A stretch of DNA of 64,000 nucleotides, taken from assembly GCA_031378845.1 (NCBI GenBank), contig JANNES010000021.1:310001-374000 (forward strand), in the 5' to 3' direction. Below are positions 52,007 to 60,464 of this stretch, piece by piece. A program made the translations under genes and the position numbers. Each line of letters opens with the position of its first letter. The first letter of the stretch is position 1. The stretch is from JAJNPS01 sp031378845 (lineage in GTDB: Bacteria > Pseudomonadota > Alphaproteobacteria > Rhodobacterales > Rhodobacteraceae). Under the pieces are notes generated by a model. That model was not told the DNA's origin. It was given only the letters and a program-made list of their open reading frames with translations, and made no database searches.

Positions 52007-52105
52007 GGCTGTATTCACTCCAAAATCGCTAGTCAGGGCCCGCGACAACCGGGTTTGCCCAGAGGCATCGGCAAACCCCACTTTTGCGCCTTCTGCACAC
52101 CCCGT

Positions 52106-52750
52106 TCAGGAATGAGTGCCTGTGGCGATCTGATTGGCGAAGTGATGGTTGGTGTCGCGGTGATGGGCTTCGTCTGCACGCACGACGATCACCACATCAC
52201 GCAGGCGCGCGGTCGAGGGCAAGTTCCAGTATTTTAGCGCAATTTGCGGTGCTGGTACGTTTTCAACCCGACCGGAGTCGATCTCTTCCAGGTAGTGGGT
52301 ATAGCTGATCACCGCCTCTTCCTCGAGGTAACCGACCACCCGGTGTGCGGTTTTAGGGGCGAGAAGGTACAAGAAGAAATACAGGTTATAGAACACGGCC
52401 TGCGCCACCATGATCAGCGTCCGCTCCAACCGACTCGGCTGCGCGATCTGGATGAATGTCATCAAATGCATACGCTCGTTGTCGGCCTCTTCGATCAGTT
52501 CCTTGATCCAGCCCTGATCATCGCGAATGTGCCGGATGGCGCGAAGGTGCTGTAGCAGGCCGCCAACCATCCCCGGAACTGCGGCGACGGTTTCAAGGAC
52601 AACTGCGCGATGCCCATAGCGTTTTGCGAAGAACTTGTCTGCGAAAAACCGCATGGTCTTTACCACACGCAGTGCAGCGCGGTCATTCATGCTGAGTGGC
52701 GTGTGATGGATCTCAAGCGTGTCAGGTGCAAATTCGTTGCTGTGTTTCAT
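52106..52750 (-). CDS. aox: alternative oxidase (di-iron ubiquinol oxidase)
   Basis: A 214-residue protein carrying all the alternative oxidase signature boxes: LETVAAVPGMVGG, EEADNERMHL, LEEEAVISYTHYL and RADEAHHRDTNHHFA. The glutamates and histidines supply the di-iron site. Alternative oxidase oxidises ubiquinol with oxygen without pumping protons, bypassing cyanide- and NO-sensitive terminal oxidases. The membrane-binding helix region is FYNLYFFLYLLAP. The gene is complete, and the length is usual for bacterial members. It precedes sufS. Confidence 0.94.
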   Translation of the reverse strand: MKHSNEFAPDTLEIHHTPLSMNDRAALRVVKTMRFFADKFFAKRYGHRAVVLETVAAVPGMVGGLLQHLRAIRHIRDDQGWIKELIEEADNERMHLMTFIQIAQPSRLERTLIMVAQAVFYNLYFFLYLLAPKTAHRVVGYLEEEAVISYTHYLEEIDSGRVENVPAPQIALKYWNLPSTARLRDVVIVVRADEAHHRDTNHHFANQIATGTHS

Positions 52751-52933
52751 GATGTATCAAAGCGCCTCCTTGCCAACCAGACATAGTGGATCGCCCGCCC
52801 ATTTCAGTGGCACAGACCTGTGGCAAAACAGCCTGTCAGTTTGGCGGTCTTCACAGCGAAATACAATGTTCACCCCACCTGATGCCGCGTGCTGCGTCCT
52901 TGCCGTCCGGCAGAGGGCATCTATAACCCGTCT

Positions 52934-53143
52934 GTGACAAAGCGAACTTCACCAGCCGACGCAGAAAAAATATCAGTTGCCGCCGATATCGAGGACGTCG
53001 TTCAGGACAAGAGGGAAAGCTGGCGTGCGTCTGGCGCAAAGGCGCGCAGGCGTCAGCGGCGCTACATGGCCCCGTTGACGCAGCAGCTGCTGAAGCTGGG
53101 GTCGGTCGGCACCGACGAAGCTGCACTTGATGAAGACGCCTAA
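52934..53143 (+). CDS. possible small basic protein
   Basis: A GTG-started frame of about 69 residues with a helix-like basic centre (KRESWRASGAKARRRQRRYM) and an acidic end. It lies opposite the alternative oxidase gene in a gap with no other gene. It has no obvious ribosome binding site or known family and may be a chance frame. Confidence 0.35.
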   Translation: MTKRTSPADAEKISVAADIEDVVQDKRESWRASGAKARRRQRRYMAPLTQQLLKLGSVGTDEAALDEDA

Positions 53144-53236
53144 ACGCGCTTTTTCAACCGCATGGCCGCGCTGCGCAGCGCCAGGGTTTGATCCGCGAAG
53201 TAGCCGTTAAAGACGGCAACGAAAGCGTTTTGGACG

Positions 53237-53806
53237 TCAGGGCGCCAGCCATGCGCCAGCCCACTCGTTTTTTTGATCAAACCGGGCGCGGCGATGGTTT
53301 GGGCCAAGATGCAAGGCGTCAACTGCCGTTATCTGTAACCGCAAGACGACAAAAGACCCGGCGTCAGGGATTTTCGTGTAATCGAGCGCCTGTGCGATGG
53401 GCTGGCCCGGCGCCGGGGTGCTGCCGTAAGAAAGTCGCGATGTTGCGGGTACTGCCGCCCAGATCGTGGCCACTTCCTTACCGATCAGAATTGTGACCCG
53501 GGCTTCCAGCCGCAATTGCAGATGGGCCGAGGTGTCCCAGACATGAAGTGCTGCAAAAGGTGTGGCGCGCAAATCCCCGACCTTGGCCGACCGCAGATCA
53601 GTATGAATATCCAGCGTGCCGGCCGATTTGTCGGCCGCACGCAGGACGACCGTTCGGGCCTTCGGCCTGCCTTCCGGAGTGACAGTGGCAAGTGTCGGGT
53701 GCCGGGCCGGGGCATGCCGGTCGTGAACACCACGCGTCAGGCGTGCCCAGACCTCGGCATACAACTGCGACAAATCGCAAGCCCAGGGATGGGGGTCAGA
53801 CGTCAT
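53237..53806 (-). CDS. pyridoxamine 5'-phosphate oxidase-family flavoprotein
   Basis: A 189-residue FMN-binding split-barrel protein. The PNPOx-like opening HPTLATVTPEGRPKARTVVL leads into the FMN-binding strands (IHTDLRSAKVGDLRATPFAAL). A shortened C-terminal part follows (FVVLRLQITAVDALHLGP). Such proteins act as FMN-dependent reductases or B6 oxidases; the true PdxH C-terminal consensus is not evident, so a broader function is likely. The start (53806) overlaps the DUF2805 gene stop, so the two are co-translated. Confidence 0.85.
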   Translation of the reverse strand: MTSDPHPWACDLSQLYAEVWARLTRGVHDRHAPARHPTLATVTPEGRPKARTVVLRAADKSAGTLDIHTDLRSAKVGDLRATPFAALHVWDTSAHLQLRLEARVTILIGKEVATIWAAVPATSRLSYGSTPAPGQPIAQALDYTKIPDAGSFVVLRLQITAVDALHLGPNHRRARFDQKNEWAGAWLAP

Positions 53807-54015
53807 TTGTAAACCTCGCGCCGGTCGGCAAACTGCCGAACACGTCTTCGCCACGCGCGGTAGCTGCCGGATTTCAGATTTTGCAGCATCAGTGCCTTTA
53901 CCTCGTCCGGACCGAGCCCGTGCAGCTCGCGTATTTGATCGAAGCTGGCATGATCGCTGAGCGCCATCTCGATGATTTCGCCAAGTGTCGAGGGGTCAAG
54001 GATCTGGCTTTTCAT
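53803..54015 (-). CDS. DUF2805/TIGR03643-family small protein
   Basis: A 70-residue protein matching the TIGR03643/DUF2805 family: LDPSTLGEIIEMALSDHASF, IRELHGLGPDEVKALMLQNL, SGSYRAWRRRVRQFADRRE. The function of the family is unknown; the sequence looks like a helix-turn-helix followed by a basic tail. In other genomes it often sits next to photolyase-family genes (from memory). The stop overlaps the PNPOx-family start (ATGA). Confidence 0.88.
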   Translation of the reverse strand: MKSQILDPSTLGEIIEMALSDHASFDQIRELHGLGPDEVKALMLQNLKSGSYRAWRRRVRQFADRREVYK

Positions 54016-54306
54016 ATGCTTGGAGGTGTCTTTGCCGCCCCACAAGTCAAGCTCCCAGTACCGCTGGGGCTCTTTACGCTGCGTGAGACATCGGCCTTGA
54101 TCCGCGCCGGACTGGCATCAGGCAGCTTGGTCACCGTGGAATGCCTGCGGGAATGGAAGTTGGATTTCTCAGCCATGAGGCCATATCTCGAGTACGGTCC
54201 TAAGTTCGTGTTCTGTCTTTGGGATCGATGGCAAGCGGCTCGAAGCGGAGCTGGTTCTGCAAGGAATACCTGATCGGCCCAAGCCCGCCCACCACCGGAA
54301 GACAAG

Positions 54307-54663
54307 ATGCAGCGCAGTTTCGACTTTCCGCAGACGACCCACCTCGCACGTGTCGAGCAGTATCTGCATCAGACCCGCACGGTCATGCCCGCACTCGCGC
54401 AAACCAGCAAACGTCACTGGCCGGTTCGGAACGATCACTGCTTTCAGCGGATCGTGCTTGATACGATCTGCGGCGGAGTCTGGTACGACCACATCGCGCG
54501 CCCGGCCTATCAGCATCTTGGCGAAAGCCAGGCAATGCAGGCTGTGCAGCTTTGCGACCAGATCATTGCCGGCAAGGCGGACCTGAGCGCGCTGAACCAG
54601 CAGTCGCTGGCCTGGCGCGGCAAAGGCAGAACCTGTCAGCCTGCCGATAGCACCACGATATGA
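54307..54663 (+). CDS. conserved-looking hypothetical protein
   Basis: A 118-residue protein whose ATG has GGAAGACAAG upstream. The segment NDHCFQRIVLDTICGGVWYD, then PAYQHLGESQAMQAVQLCDQ and a closing SALNQQSLAWRGKG, is protein-like and seems conserved in related bacteria (impression). I do not recognise a named domain. Upstream, 54,016-54,306, a plus frame contains LPVPLGLFTLRETSALIRAG, suggestive of a coding relic, but it has no supported start. Confidence 0.6.
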   Translation: MQRSFDFPQTTHLARVEQYLHQTRTVMPALAQTSKRHWPVRNDHCFQRIVLDTICGGVWYDHIARPAYQHLGESQAMQAVQLCDQIIAGKADLSALNQQSLAWRGKGRTCQPADSTTI

Positions 54664-54723
54664 AACGTTTGCAGGGATGCCCGCCCGAAAGCGGCGCGGC
54701 AGATCGCATGTCCGCGCAAAGCC

Positions 54724-56190
54724 TTAACCTGCGACAAAAAGAGGGAAACTTACCCCAAGTGCCCAGGCAAGGATAATCCCCAGCCCCAGCCCCGCTGCCC
54801 CGGCACCACTTTGGCGCGCCACCCAGCGGCCCAGCGGCCCCAGGATAAGAAAGAACAGACCGATTACCGGCAGGATGATCAGCACGAACAGCAGCCGCTC
54901 CAGGTCCATGAACGCCGCCGCTGCCAGCGACGCCAGAAACATCAGCCGCGCCACCAAGCGCCGCCAGCCGCCGACCGCCACCATGCAATCTGCCAGCATG
55001 AACGGGACCGTCCCCACCATAAGCGCCGCAATGACCGCCAACCGCTGCACCGTCGGCACGAACGACGCCGCGTACCGGTCGATGGCGAGGCCGAACACTG
55101 CCAGCCCCCAGACCACCAGCGCCAACGCTGCGACCCAGACCACCCGTGGCAACGGCCAGACCCGCAGGATCGCCAGTTGTGCCGCGCCATACAGCGCCAG
55201 ATGGATCATCAGGTAATCCGCCACCAGCACCGGCAGAAACGGCCGATAGACAAACACGGCCACCAAAGGCACCACCACAGCAGGCAGCAGCACGGCGGCC
55301 CAGAACCGCCGCACCGAGACTTGTGGCGTGTGCCTTTGTGGCACCCCCACCGGCAACAACCCCGCCAAAGGCCGGAACAGCACCACAATCCCCGCCAGCA
55401 GCAAGAGTATCCACAGCCCCGGCTTCACCACCGGCCCCGTGCTTTCCCGCCCAAAAGTTGCGTCCAGCCAATCGCGCGCCTCGCGCAGGCCAGTCCCGCT
55501 GTAGAGCACGCCCACATGTTCGACGCCGGGTGCCACGACCACGCGGCGCGTCACATCCCCGGCGGTCACCGTTGCCCCCTCGACCGCTGCAGGATCGACC
55601 AGCCGCGCCATCGTCAGCGCCGCCGCCCGCAACATCCCCTCGCACTGGCCAGAGATCACCAGAAGCCGCGCAGGCTGCTCTGCCGTCACCGCCTTTGAGA
55701 ACATCGAGATGCCGACCACCGCATCCACCGTACCATCGGCAATTGCCGCCCGCGCGATGATGTCCGTCGCCATCGAATGCCCCAGCAGTGCAACCCCTGG
55801 CGCCGTTTCCGGCAAGGCCCGCCCTGCTGCCAGCACCCGCAATGTCTCATCCACCAGCCGCTGCGTGGTGCCTTCTATTGCGTCCACATCCCCCGACATT
55901 GGCACCGGATTGCGGCCATGCCCTTCGAAATCGAATGCCAGAACCGAATACCCCGACTGCGCCAGCGTCAGGGAATAAGCCAGCATCAACTGCCGTGATC
56001 CGGCAAAACCATGCGCGACCACTACCAGCGGCCCTGCCGACGCCAGTTGTTGATACAGCGTTGCAGGTGTTGTCCCCAGCATCATATCGGTGATTGCCAG
56101 CCCCGCCCGCCCCCGCTCCAGCATGAAAACCGACAGCGCGACGATCGCCAGCGCCAGCACACCGATCACAAGGCTGCCCCAACGCTTCAC
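54724..56190 (-). CDS. alpha/beta hydrolase fused to a polytopic membrane region
   Basis: A 488-residue protein. An N-terminal membrane anchor (residues 5-25) is followed by an alpha/beta hydrolase domain with oxyanion loop VAHGFAGSRQLMLAY, nucleophile GHSMATD and a conserved FEGHGRNP; an acid/His end is not unambiguous. From about residue 260 on there are five to seven membrane helices (ILLLLAGIVVLFRPLAGLLP, VLLPAVVVPLVAVFVYRPF and others). The domain order suggests a membrane-tethered hydrolase acting at the periplasmic face. Its substrate is unknown. The gene is isolated and preceded by coding relics. Confidence 0.85.
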   Translation of the reverse strand: MKRWGSLVIGVLALAIVALSVFMLERGRAGLAITDMMLGTTPATLYQQLASAGPLVVVAHGFAGSRQLMLAYSLTLAQSGYSVLAFDFEGHGRNPVPMSGDVDAIEGTTQRLVDETLRVLAAGRALPETAPGVALLGHSMATDIIARAAIADGTVDAVVGISMFSKAVTAEQPARLLVISGQCEGMLRAAALTMARLVDPAAVEGATVTAGDVTRRVVVAPGVEHVGVLYSGTGLREARDWLDATFGRESTGPVVKPGLWILLLLAGIVVLFRPLAGLLPVGVPQRHTPQVSVRRFWAAVLLPAVVVPLVAVFVYRPFLPVLVADYLMIHLALYGAAQLAILRVWPLPRVVWVAALALVVWGLAVFGLAIDRYAASFVPTVQRLAVIAALMVGTVPFMLADCMVAVGGWRRLVARLMFLASLAAAAFMDLERLLFVLIILPVIGLFFLILGPLGRWVARQSGAGAAGLGLGIILAWALGVSFPLFVAG

Positions 56191-56738
56191 GATGCTGCTC
56201 CTGTTTTGCCTACGTCGGACCTAGCCCGCAGGCCGCGCCGCGACAAGCCGCGCCTCACGCCGACCGGACCGGACCACAGGCCGCATCCTCGGCTCGCTCC
56301 TGCGCGCCACAAAGGCCGCTGCGACGCGTGGCAGGCGGCTGTTGAACACGACGGGGAACTCTCGGCCGTGCGCCACGTCACCCATGACCCAACCCGCCAG
56401 CGGCATCAGAAAGCGGTTCAACTTCGGGCCATCGGGGCAGATCGCATGGCCGATCAGCCAGACAAGGATGAGCACCAACAGCTACAGCGGCAAGGCCAGC
56501 AAAGCGGGTCCTGCCGATTGGTCCTTTGTGGCCCGATCAGACGCCAAAGAGCCTGTCGACCGCTTCCGGGTCAAGGCACGCCCAAAAAGAAATGTGTCGC
56601 ACCGCCGCACCGCGCCGGTCGCCTGCATCGCCAAATCCCGATTGCAGCGCACGCGACTGCCTGCCTACCAATTTGCCCGTCCCGCCTCAGCAGTGTCACA
56701 TCAGACCATCAGACCACATTCCAGACACCGTGCATCGG
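56191..56738. other. gap upstream of the membrane hydrolase gene
   Basis: About 550 bases with no supported gene. A minus frame (56221-56478) starts LVWLIGHAICPDGPKLNRFL and reads MPLAGWVMGDVAHGREFPVV, which looks protein-like. It ends in an Arg-rich tail and has no known match, so it may be a truncated gene. No promoter is clear. Confidence 0.4.
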
Positions 56739-56985
56739 TCAATCCGGTGAAGCAGGGTTGATCAGCCCTTCGAGCATTGGATTGGGATAGCGGCGGTCGA
56801 GCGTGACGGCGTAAAAGGTGTTGGATACTCCCTGCAGGCGGTCAGCTTCGATCAGGACGCCATGTTCAAGCTCGTCCTTGGTGGCGATCAGTGAAAAAAC
56901 TGCAAGCCCTGCATCCTCGCGCGCCAAAAGGCGCATCATCGCCATTTCGTTGACCTTGGGCACGATGCTGGGACGGATGCCCCGT
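56739..56985 (-). pseudogene. LysR-family regulator C-terminal remnant
   Basis: The minus frame reads RPSIVPKVNEMAMMRLLARE, DAGLAVFSLIATKDELEHG, VLIEADRLQGVSNTFYAVTL and ends DRRYPNPMLEGL. This is the end of the effector domain of a LysR-type regulator (NhaR-like wording). The DNA-binding half is missing and upstream sequence does not continue it, so it is a relic. Confidence 0.75.
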
Positions 56986-57168
56986 TATTGTGTCAACGGC
57001 AAAGCAAACGTGGGCCAAAGGGCAGCGCAAAATGTTGCCACTTTGGGGTTGACATGATTGGCGCTTAGCCGTGCGCCAGCAGCCGGGCTGCCGCGCTTGT
57101 CATGGCGCTGGCGGTTGCCCGGCTGCTTTGACCCGTGAGGGCCAAACTGTGACGATGTGAAGGATGGT

Positions 57169-57276
57169 TACGCTTTGTTCTGGCGAGCCTTGCTCCGGCC
57201 GAGGCGGTAACTTTCGCCGTTCATCTCAAGAATGTTCACATGGTGGGTCAAGCGGTCGAGCCGTGCGACCTTGTCT
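57169..57276 (-). pseudogene. IS21-family IstB C-terminal fragment
   Basis: The minus strand reads DKVARLDRLTHHVNILEMNG and then ESYRLGRSKARQNKA before a TAA stop at 57169. This is the C-terminal tail of the IS21 ATP-binding helper protein IstB (usual text: LDRLTHRCHILEMNGESYRL). A stop interrupts the frame just upstream, and the remainder is absent. It marks the end of an IS21-type element that was deleted. Confidence 0.75.
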
Positions 57277-57611
57277 TAGCCCGGGACGACCCGCGGACAG
57301 ATCTTGCGTCATCGTGGCTGCCCTTGCGTCAAGGTGTCGTTGATGGATTACCATTTATCTGTAAGACCTAATTAACAATTTGTATTTTCGCGGCGATCGG
57401 GACAATAGACGACAAGACCATCCATGTTGAATTTCATAGTTTTACGGTCTTTGGTGTGAAGAGGGAGATTCGCAGCATACCGACCGTCGGCCGCACGTTG
57501 CGAACGCAGCGATGCGATGCACCGCAACCAATGCACCTGGAGATGGCGTGGCAACTTCGCCTCAAAGCGTGCGCTAAATACCCCTTCCCAGCCCTGCATC
57601 CCCCAGCTAGC
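57277..57611. other. junction between IS21 fragment and sugar-transport operon
   Basis: About 335 bases without a supported gene. Short frames on both strands are not convincing. The sugar-permease gene that follows would normally have a binding-protein gene upstream. Its absence suggests that the left part of that operon was lost at this junction. Confidence 0.4.
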
Positions 57612-58724
57612 ATGTCCGTCATGAGCAGCGGTGATCTCCTGCATGTCGTGACGCGTGACGACATTACGCCCGGCCGGAAGCGGTTTGGAATGGCCATCAT
57701 TTGGGGGTCGGCCGCGATTCTGGCGGCTTTAGCACTGCTGCAAGGCTTGCACACGGCGGGCCTGACCGAGGTTGGCTTTACCAACTGGCGGGCGGTCCTT
57801 TACGCTTATGTTCTGTGGGCGATCTGCCTTTGCTGGGGCCAGGTGATCGTGAAGGGCGAACAGGGCAAGCGCGTGCTTTTCGTTCTGCCTGCCGCGTTGT
57901 TCGTGATCTCGCTGGTTGTCTTTCCGCTGATCTTTGGGTTGATCATCGCCTTTTCCAGCTGGAACCTGTCCGCACCTGATGGCAGGGCCTTCAACGGGGT
58001 CGACAATCTGCGCCAGATGTGGAGCGATCCGTTCTACTGGAATTCACTGACCAACATGGTCTGGTATACCCTTGCCATTCTTGTCGAATACGCAATTGCG
58101 TTCGGGCTGGCGCTGCTGCTGAACAGCCAGATCCGGGCGCGAAAATTCTTTCGCGTGGCGTTTCTGATGCCCTTGATGCTGTCGCCCGTGGCCGTCAGCT
58201 GGATGATCGGCAAGTCGATGCTGGAGGGGCGGTTCGGCCCGATGGCGCGCCTCGCGCGGTTCTTGGGGTGGGAGAACCCATCGTTCTTTGGCACGCCCGA
58301 GGTGGCGCGCCTGACGATCATGATCATGGATGCCTGGACCTTCATCCCCTTCATGATGATCATGCTGCTCGCAGGCCTGCAGGCGATCCCGAAAGAGCTG
58401 ACCGAGGCGTCAAAGGTCGATGGCGCCACGGGCTGGAAATCGTTCTGGGAAGTGACGTTCCCCCTGATGCTGCCGGTCTCGATCACGGCCATCCTGATCC
58501 GCATCATCTTCAAGCTCAAGCTCGCGGATATCATCATCACGGTCACCAGCGGCGGTCCGGGTGGCGCCACGGACACCGTCACCAGCTTCATCTTCCGGGA
58601 GTATCGTGATCGCTCGAACGTCGGCTACGGGACCATGCTGGCGATGGTCTACCTCGTGATCATCGTGATCTTCATGACGATCTTGATGAAGTTTGCCGAC
58701 CGTTTCACGCGGCCAAGGACCTGA
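57612..58724 (+). CDS. sugar ABC transporter permease (CUT1, MalF/UgpA-like)
   Basis: A protein of about 370 residues (start at 57612 or 57621) with eight or so hydrophobic helices. It has the CUT1 permease EAA loop KELTEASKVDGATGWKSFWEVTFP in short: EASKVDGA at about residue 265. It has an N-terminal helix pair and the LPLMLSPVAVSWMIGK region usual for MalF/UgpA-type proteins. It forms a pair with the following permease gene, which starts four bases after its stop. The binding-protein and ATPase genes of this importer are not in the window. Confidence 0.88.
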   Translation: MSVMSSGDLLHVVTRDDITPGRKRFGMAIIWGSAAILAALALLQGLHTAGLTEVGFTNWRAVLYAYVLWAICLCWGQVIVKGEQGKRVLFVLPAALFVISLVVFPLIFGLIIAFSSWNLSAPDGRAFNGVDNLRQMWSDPFYWNSLTNMVWYTLAILVEYAIAFGLALLLNSQIRARKFFRVAFLMPLMLSPVAVSWMIGKSMLEGRFGPMARLARFLGWENPSFFGTPEVARLTIMIMDAWTFIPFMMIMLLAGLQAIPKELTEASKVDGATGWKSFWEVTFPLMLPVSITAILIRIIFKLKLADIIITVTSGGPGGATDTVTSFIFREYRDRSNVGYGTMLAMVYLVIIVIFMTILMKFADRFTRPRT

Positions 58725-58728
58725 CCTG

Positions 58729-59652
58729 ATGGTGACCGACACGCAGATCTTTCACGATGCAGAGGTCGATCGCGGGGCACGGGTCAAATGGTATGCCAAT
58801 CGGGCGCTGATCTACGGGACCTTGATCCTGTGGGCCGTCATCTGTCTGTTCCCGATCTATTGGACCATCACCACCAGCTTCAAGATGGCGCCCGACGTGA
58901 TGAAGGGGAACATGATCCCTTGGGTTGACTTCAAACCCGCCTGGCTGGGGTGGAAGTCGCTGGGTCTGTCGCCCGATACGATCGGTGCGGAATCGACCGT
59001 GCGGCTGGAATTCTTCAAGCGGTTCACGAATTCGGCGATTGCATCTGTGACCTCGTCCTTGCTGGCGGTGATGCTTGGGTCGCTGGCCGCTTATGGGCTG
59101 AGCCGGTTCAGTTATAAATTCGGGCATATGAGAAACCCCGACATCTCGTTCTTTTTCCTCAGCCAGTTGATCCTGCCGCCGGTGGTGCTGGCGCTGCCGT
59201 TTCTGGTTCTGTACCGCGAGGTGGACCTTCTGGACTCGCGGATTGGGCTGATCCTCGTCTATACCCTGTCGGTGCTGCCGATCGTGATCTGGATCATGAA
59301 GGATCAGTTCGGGTCGATCCCCACGGAACTGGAAGAGGCCGCGATGGTGGACGGGCTGGGCGTCTGGGGGGCGTTCTTTACGATCATCCTGCCGATCGCT
59401 TTGCCCGGCATGGTGGCGGCGTTCATTCTGTCGCTGGTCTTGACGTGGAACGAGTATTTCTTTGCGGCCCTGTTGACCTCGACCCATGCGGCGACCCTGC
59501 CGGTGATGGTGGCGAGCCAGACCGGAAGTCAGGGGATCAGCTGGTGGTCCATGGCGGCGTTGAGTTTCGCCGCGATCCTGCCGTTGGTGATCGTCGGGAT
59601 TTTTCTGGAGCGGTTCATCATCAAGGGGATGGCGGCGGGAGCGGTGAAGTGA
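58729..59652 (+). CDS. sugar ABC transporter permease (CUT1, MalG/UgpE-like)
   Basis: A 307-residue permease with about six membrane helices. The EAA loop is ELEEAAMVDGLGVWGAFFTI, the N-terminus contains FPIYWTITTSFK (the first-helix signature of MalG-type permeases), and NEYFFAALLTS precedes the last helices. It starts just after the MalF-type permease gene. Together they form the membrane part of a carbohydrate importer. The downstream mutarotase gene and FGGY kinase suggest uptake and phosphorylation of a pentose or sugar alcohol (inference). Confidence 0.9.
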   Translation: MVTDTQIFHDAEVDRGARVKWYANRALIYGTLILWAVICLFPIYWTITTSFKMAPDVMKGNMIPWVDFKPAWLGWKSLGLSPDTIGAESTVRLEFFKRFTNSAIASVTSSLLAVMLGSLAAYGLSRFSYKFGHMRNPDISFFFLSQLILPPVVLALPFLVLYREVDLLDSRIGLILVYTLSVLPIVIWIMKDQFGSIPTELEEAAMVDGLGVWGAFFTIILPIALPGMVAAFILSLVLTWNEYFFAALLTSTHAATLPVMVASQTGSQGISWWSMAALSFAAILPLVIVGIFLERFIIKGMAAGAVK

Positions 59653-59708
59653 CCTGCACCTTTCATGCCCGTTAAAACGGGGGCCAATCGTCCGGGCCGC
59701 AAATGGGT

Positions 59709-59724
59709 CCCCGCCTGCGCGGGG
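59709..59724. repeat. REP-like GC palindrome
   Basis: CCCCGC-CTGC-GCGGGG is a 6-bp perfect stem with a 4-base loop, embedded in the longer tract GTCCCCGCCTGCGCGGGGAT. This tract (encoding WVPACAGMT in one frame) occurs as a repeated extragenic palindrome in many alphaproteobacteria. It lies between the permease and mutarotase genes. Confidence 0.6.
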
Positions 59725-59736
59725 ATGACTGCTGAA

Positions 59737-60192
59737 ATGCTCAAAGGGATCGACCGGCGGCTGTCGGCAGAGATCGTGCATGTGCTGATGCTGATGGGGC
59801 ACGGCGATGATCTGGTGATCTGCGACGTGAACCACCCCGCCGCAACGATTGCCGCCGAGACGACCTATGGGCGGCTGGTGGACTTGAGCGGCTGCGACAT
59901 CCCCACGGCGACGCGCGCGATCCTGACGCTGATGCCGCTGGATACGTTTGTCGAGGCGCCGGTGATGCGGATGCAGGTGGTGGACGATCCCGACGGCGTG
60001 GTGCCGGTGTTCGCGCGAATACAAGCGGTGCTGGATGCGGCGGAGGGGCGCCGCGTGAAGATGCGGGCGCTGGAGCGGTTTTCGTTCTACGCAGCGGCGA
60101 AGCGGTCGTTCGCGGTGGTGCGGACTGGGGATAGCGGGCCGTATGGGTGTTTCATCTTGCGCAAGGGCGTGGTGGAATTGGGGGAGTTGTGA
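59737..60192 (+). CDS. RbsD/FucU-family sugar mutarotase
   Basis: A 151-residue protein. The start MLKGIDRRLSAEIVHVLMLM, then GHGDDLVICDVNHPAAT, matches the RbsD/FucU family (usual text: LA-MGHGD-IVI-DA-FPA), which interconverts anomers of ribose, fucose or related sugars. The C-terminal RFSFYAAAKRSFAVVRTGD, then the GPYGCFILRKGVV tail, is also typical. The ATG at 59737 was chosen over an in-frame upstream start because the upstream codons lie in the REP-like repeat. It sits right after the two permeases. Confidence 0.88.
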   Translation: MLKGIDRRLSAEIVHVLMLMGHGDDLVICDVNHPAATIAAETTYGRLVDLSGCDIPTATRAILTLMPLDTFVEAPVMRMQVVDDPDGVVPVFARIQAVLDAAEGRRVKMRALERFSFYAAAKRSFAVVRTGDSGPYGCFILRKGVVELGEL

Positions 60193-60464
60193 GGGGCGCA
60201 GAATTTGGCGGTTGCCATAGTGAAAAATTGGGGCGTGGGTCAACTGATGCCAATGTCAATTGTGCGGACAAAGCTGTCATCCGGCCAAACTGGTCAGATT
60301 ACCGCTCTTGATCCAGAACCGACGTCGTTTGCTAGGGAACCCTCATCCTCCAAATGAAAGAACCCGGCTGAAACCGATGCTGCCGCGCGCCGACGGTGCA
60401 CATCTGCCATGACACAACGTCGATGGCGGCGTTACTGCCCCAAGCTAACGCTTCGGGTGACGCG

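Noticed and set aside
54563..55645. A 360-residue Gly/Ala/Arg-rich minus-strand frame
   Set aside because: It is a frame-shifted shadow of the membrane hydrolase (54,724-56,190): extremely Gly-rich, no known motif and no plausible start site.
58705..60243. A 512-residue minus-strand frame opposite the sugar permeases
   Set aside because: Very His/Arg/Pro/Gln-rich text typical of an antisense shadow of hydrophobic genes; the plus-strand permease and mutarotase signatures are clear.
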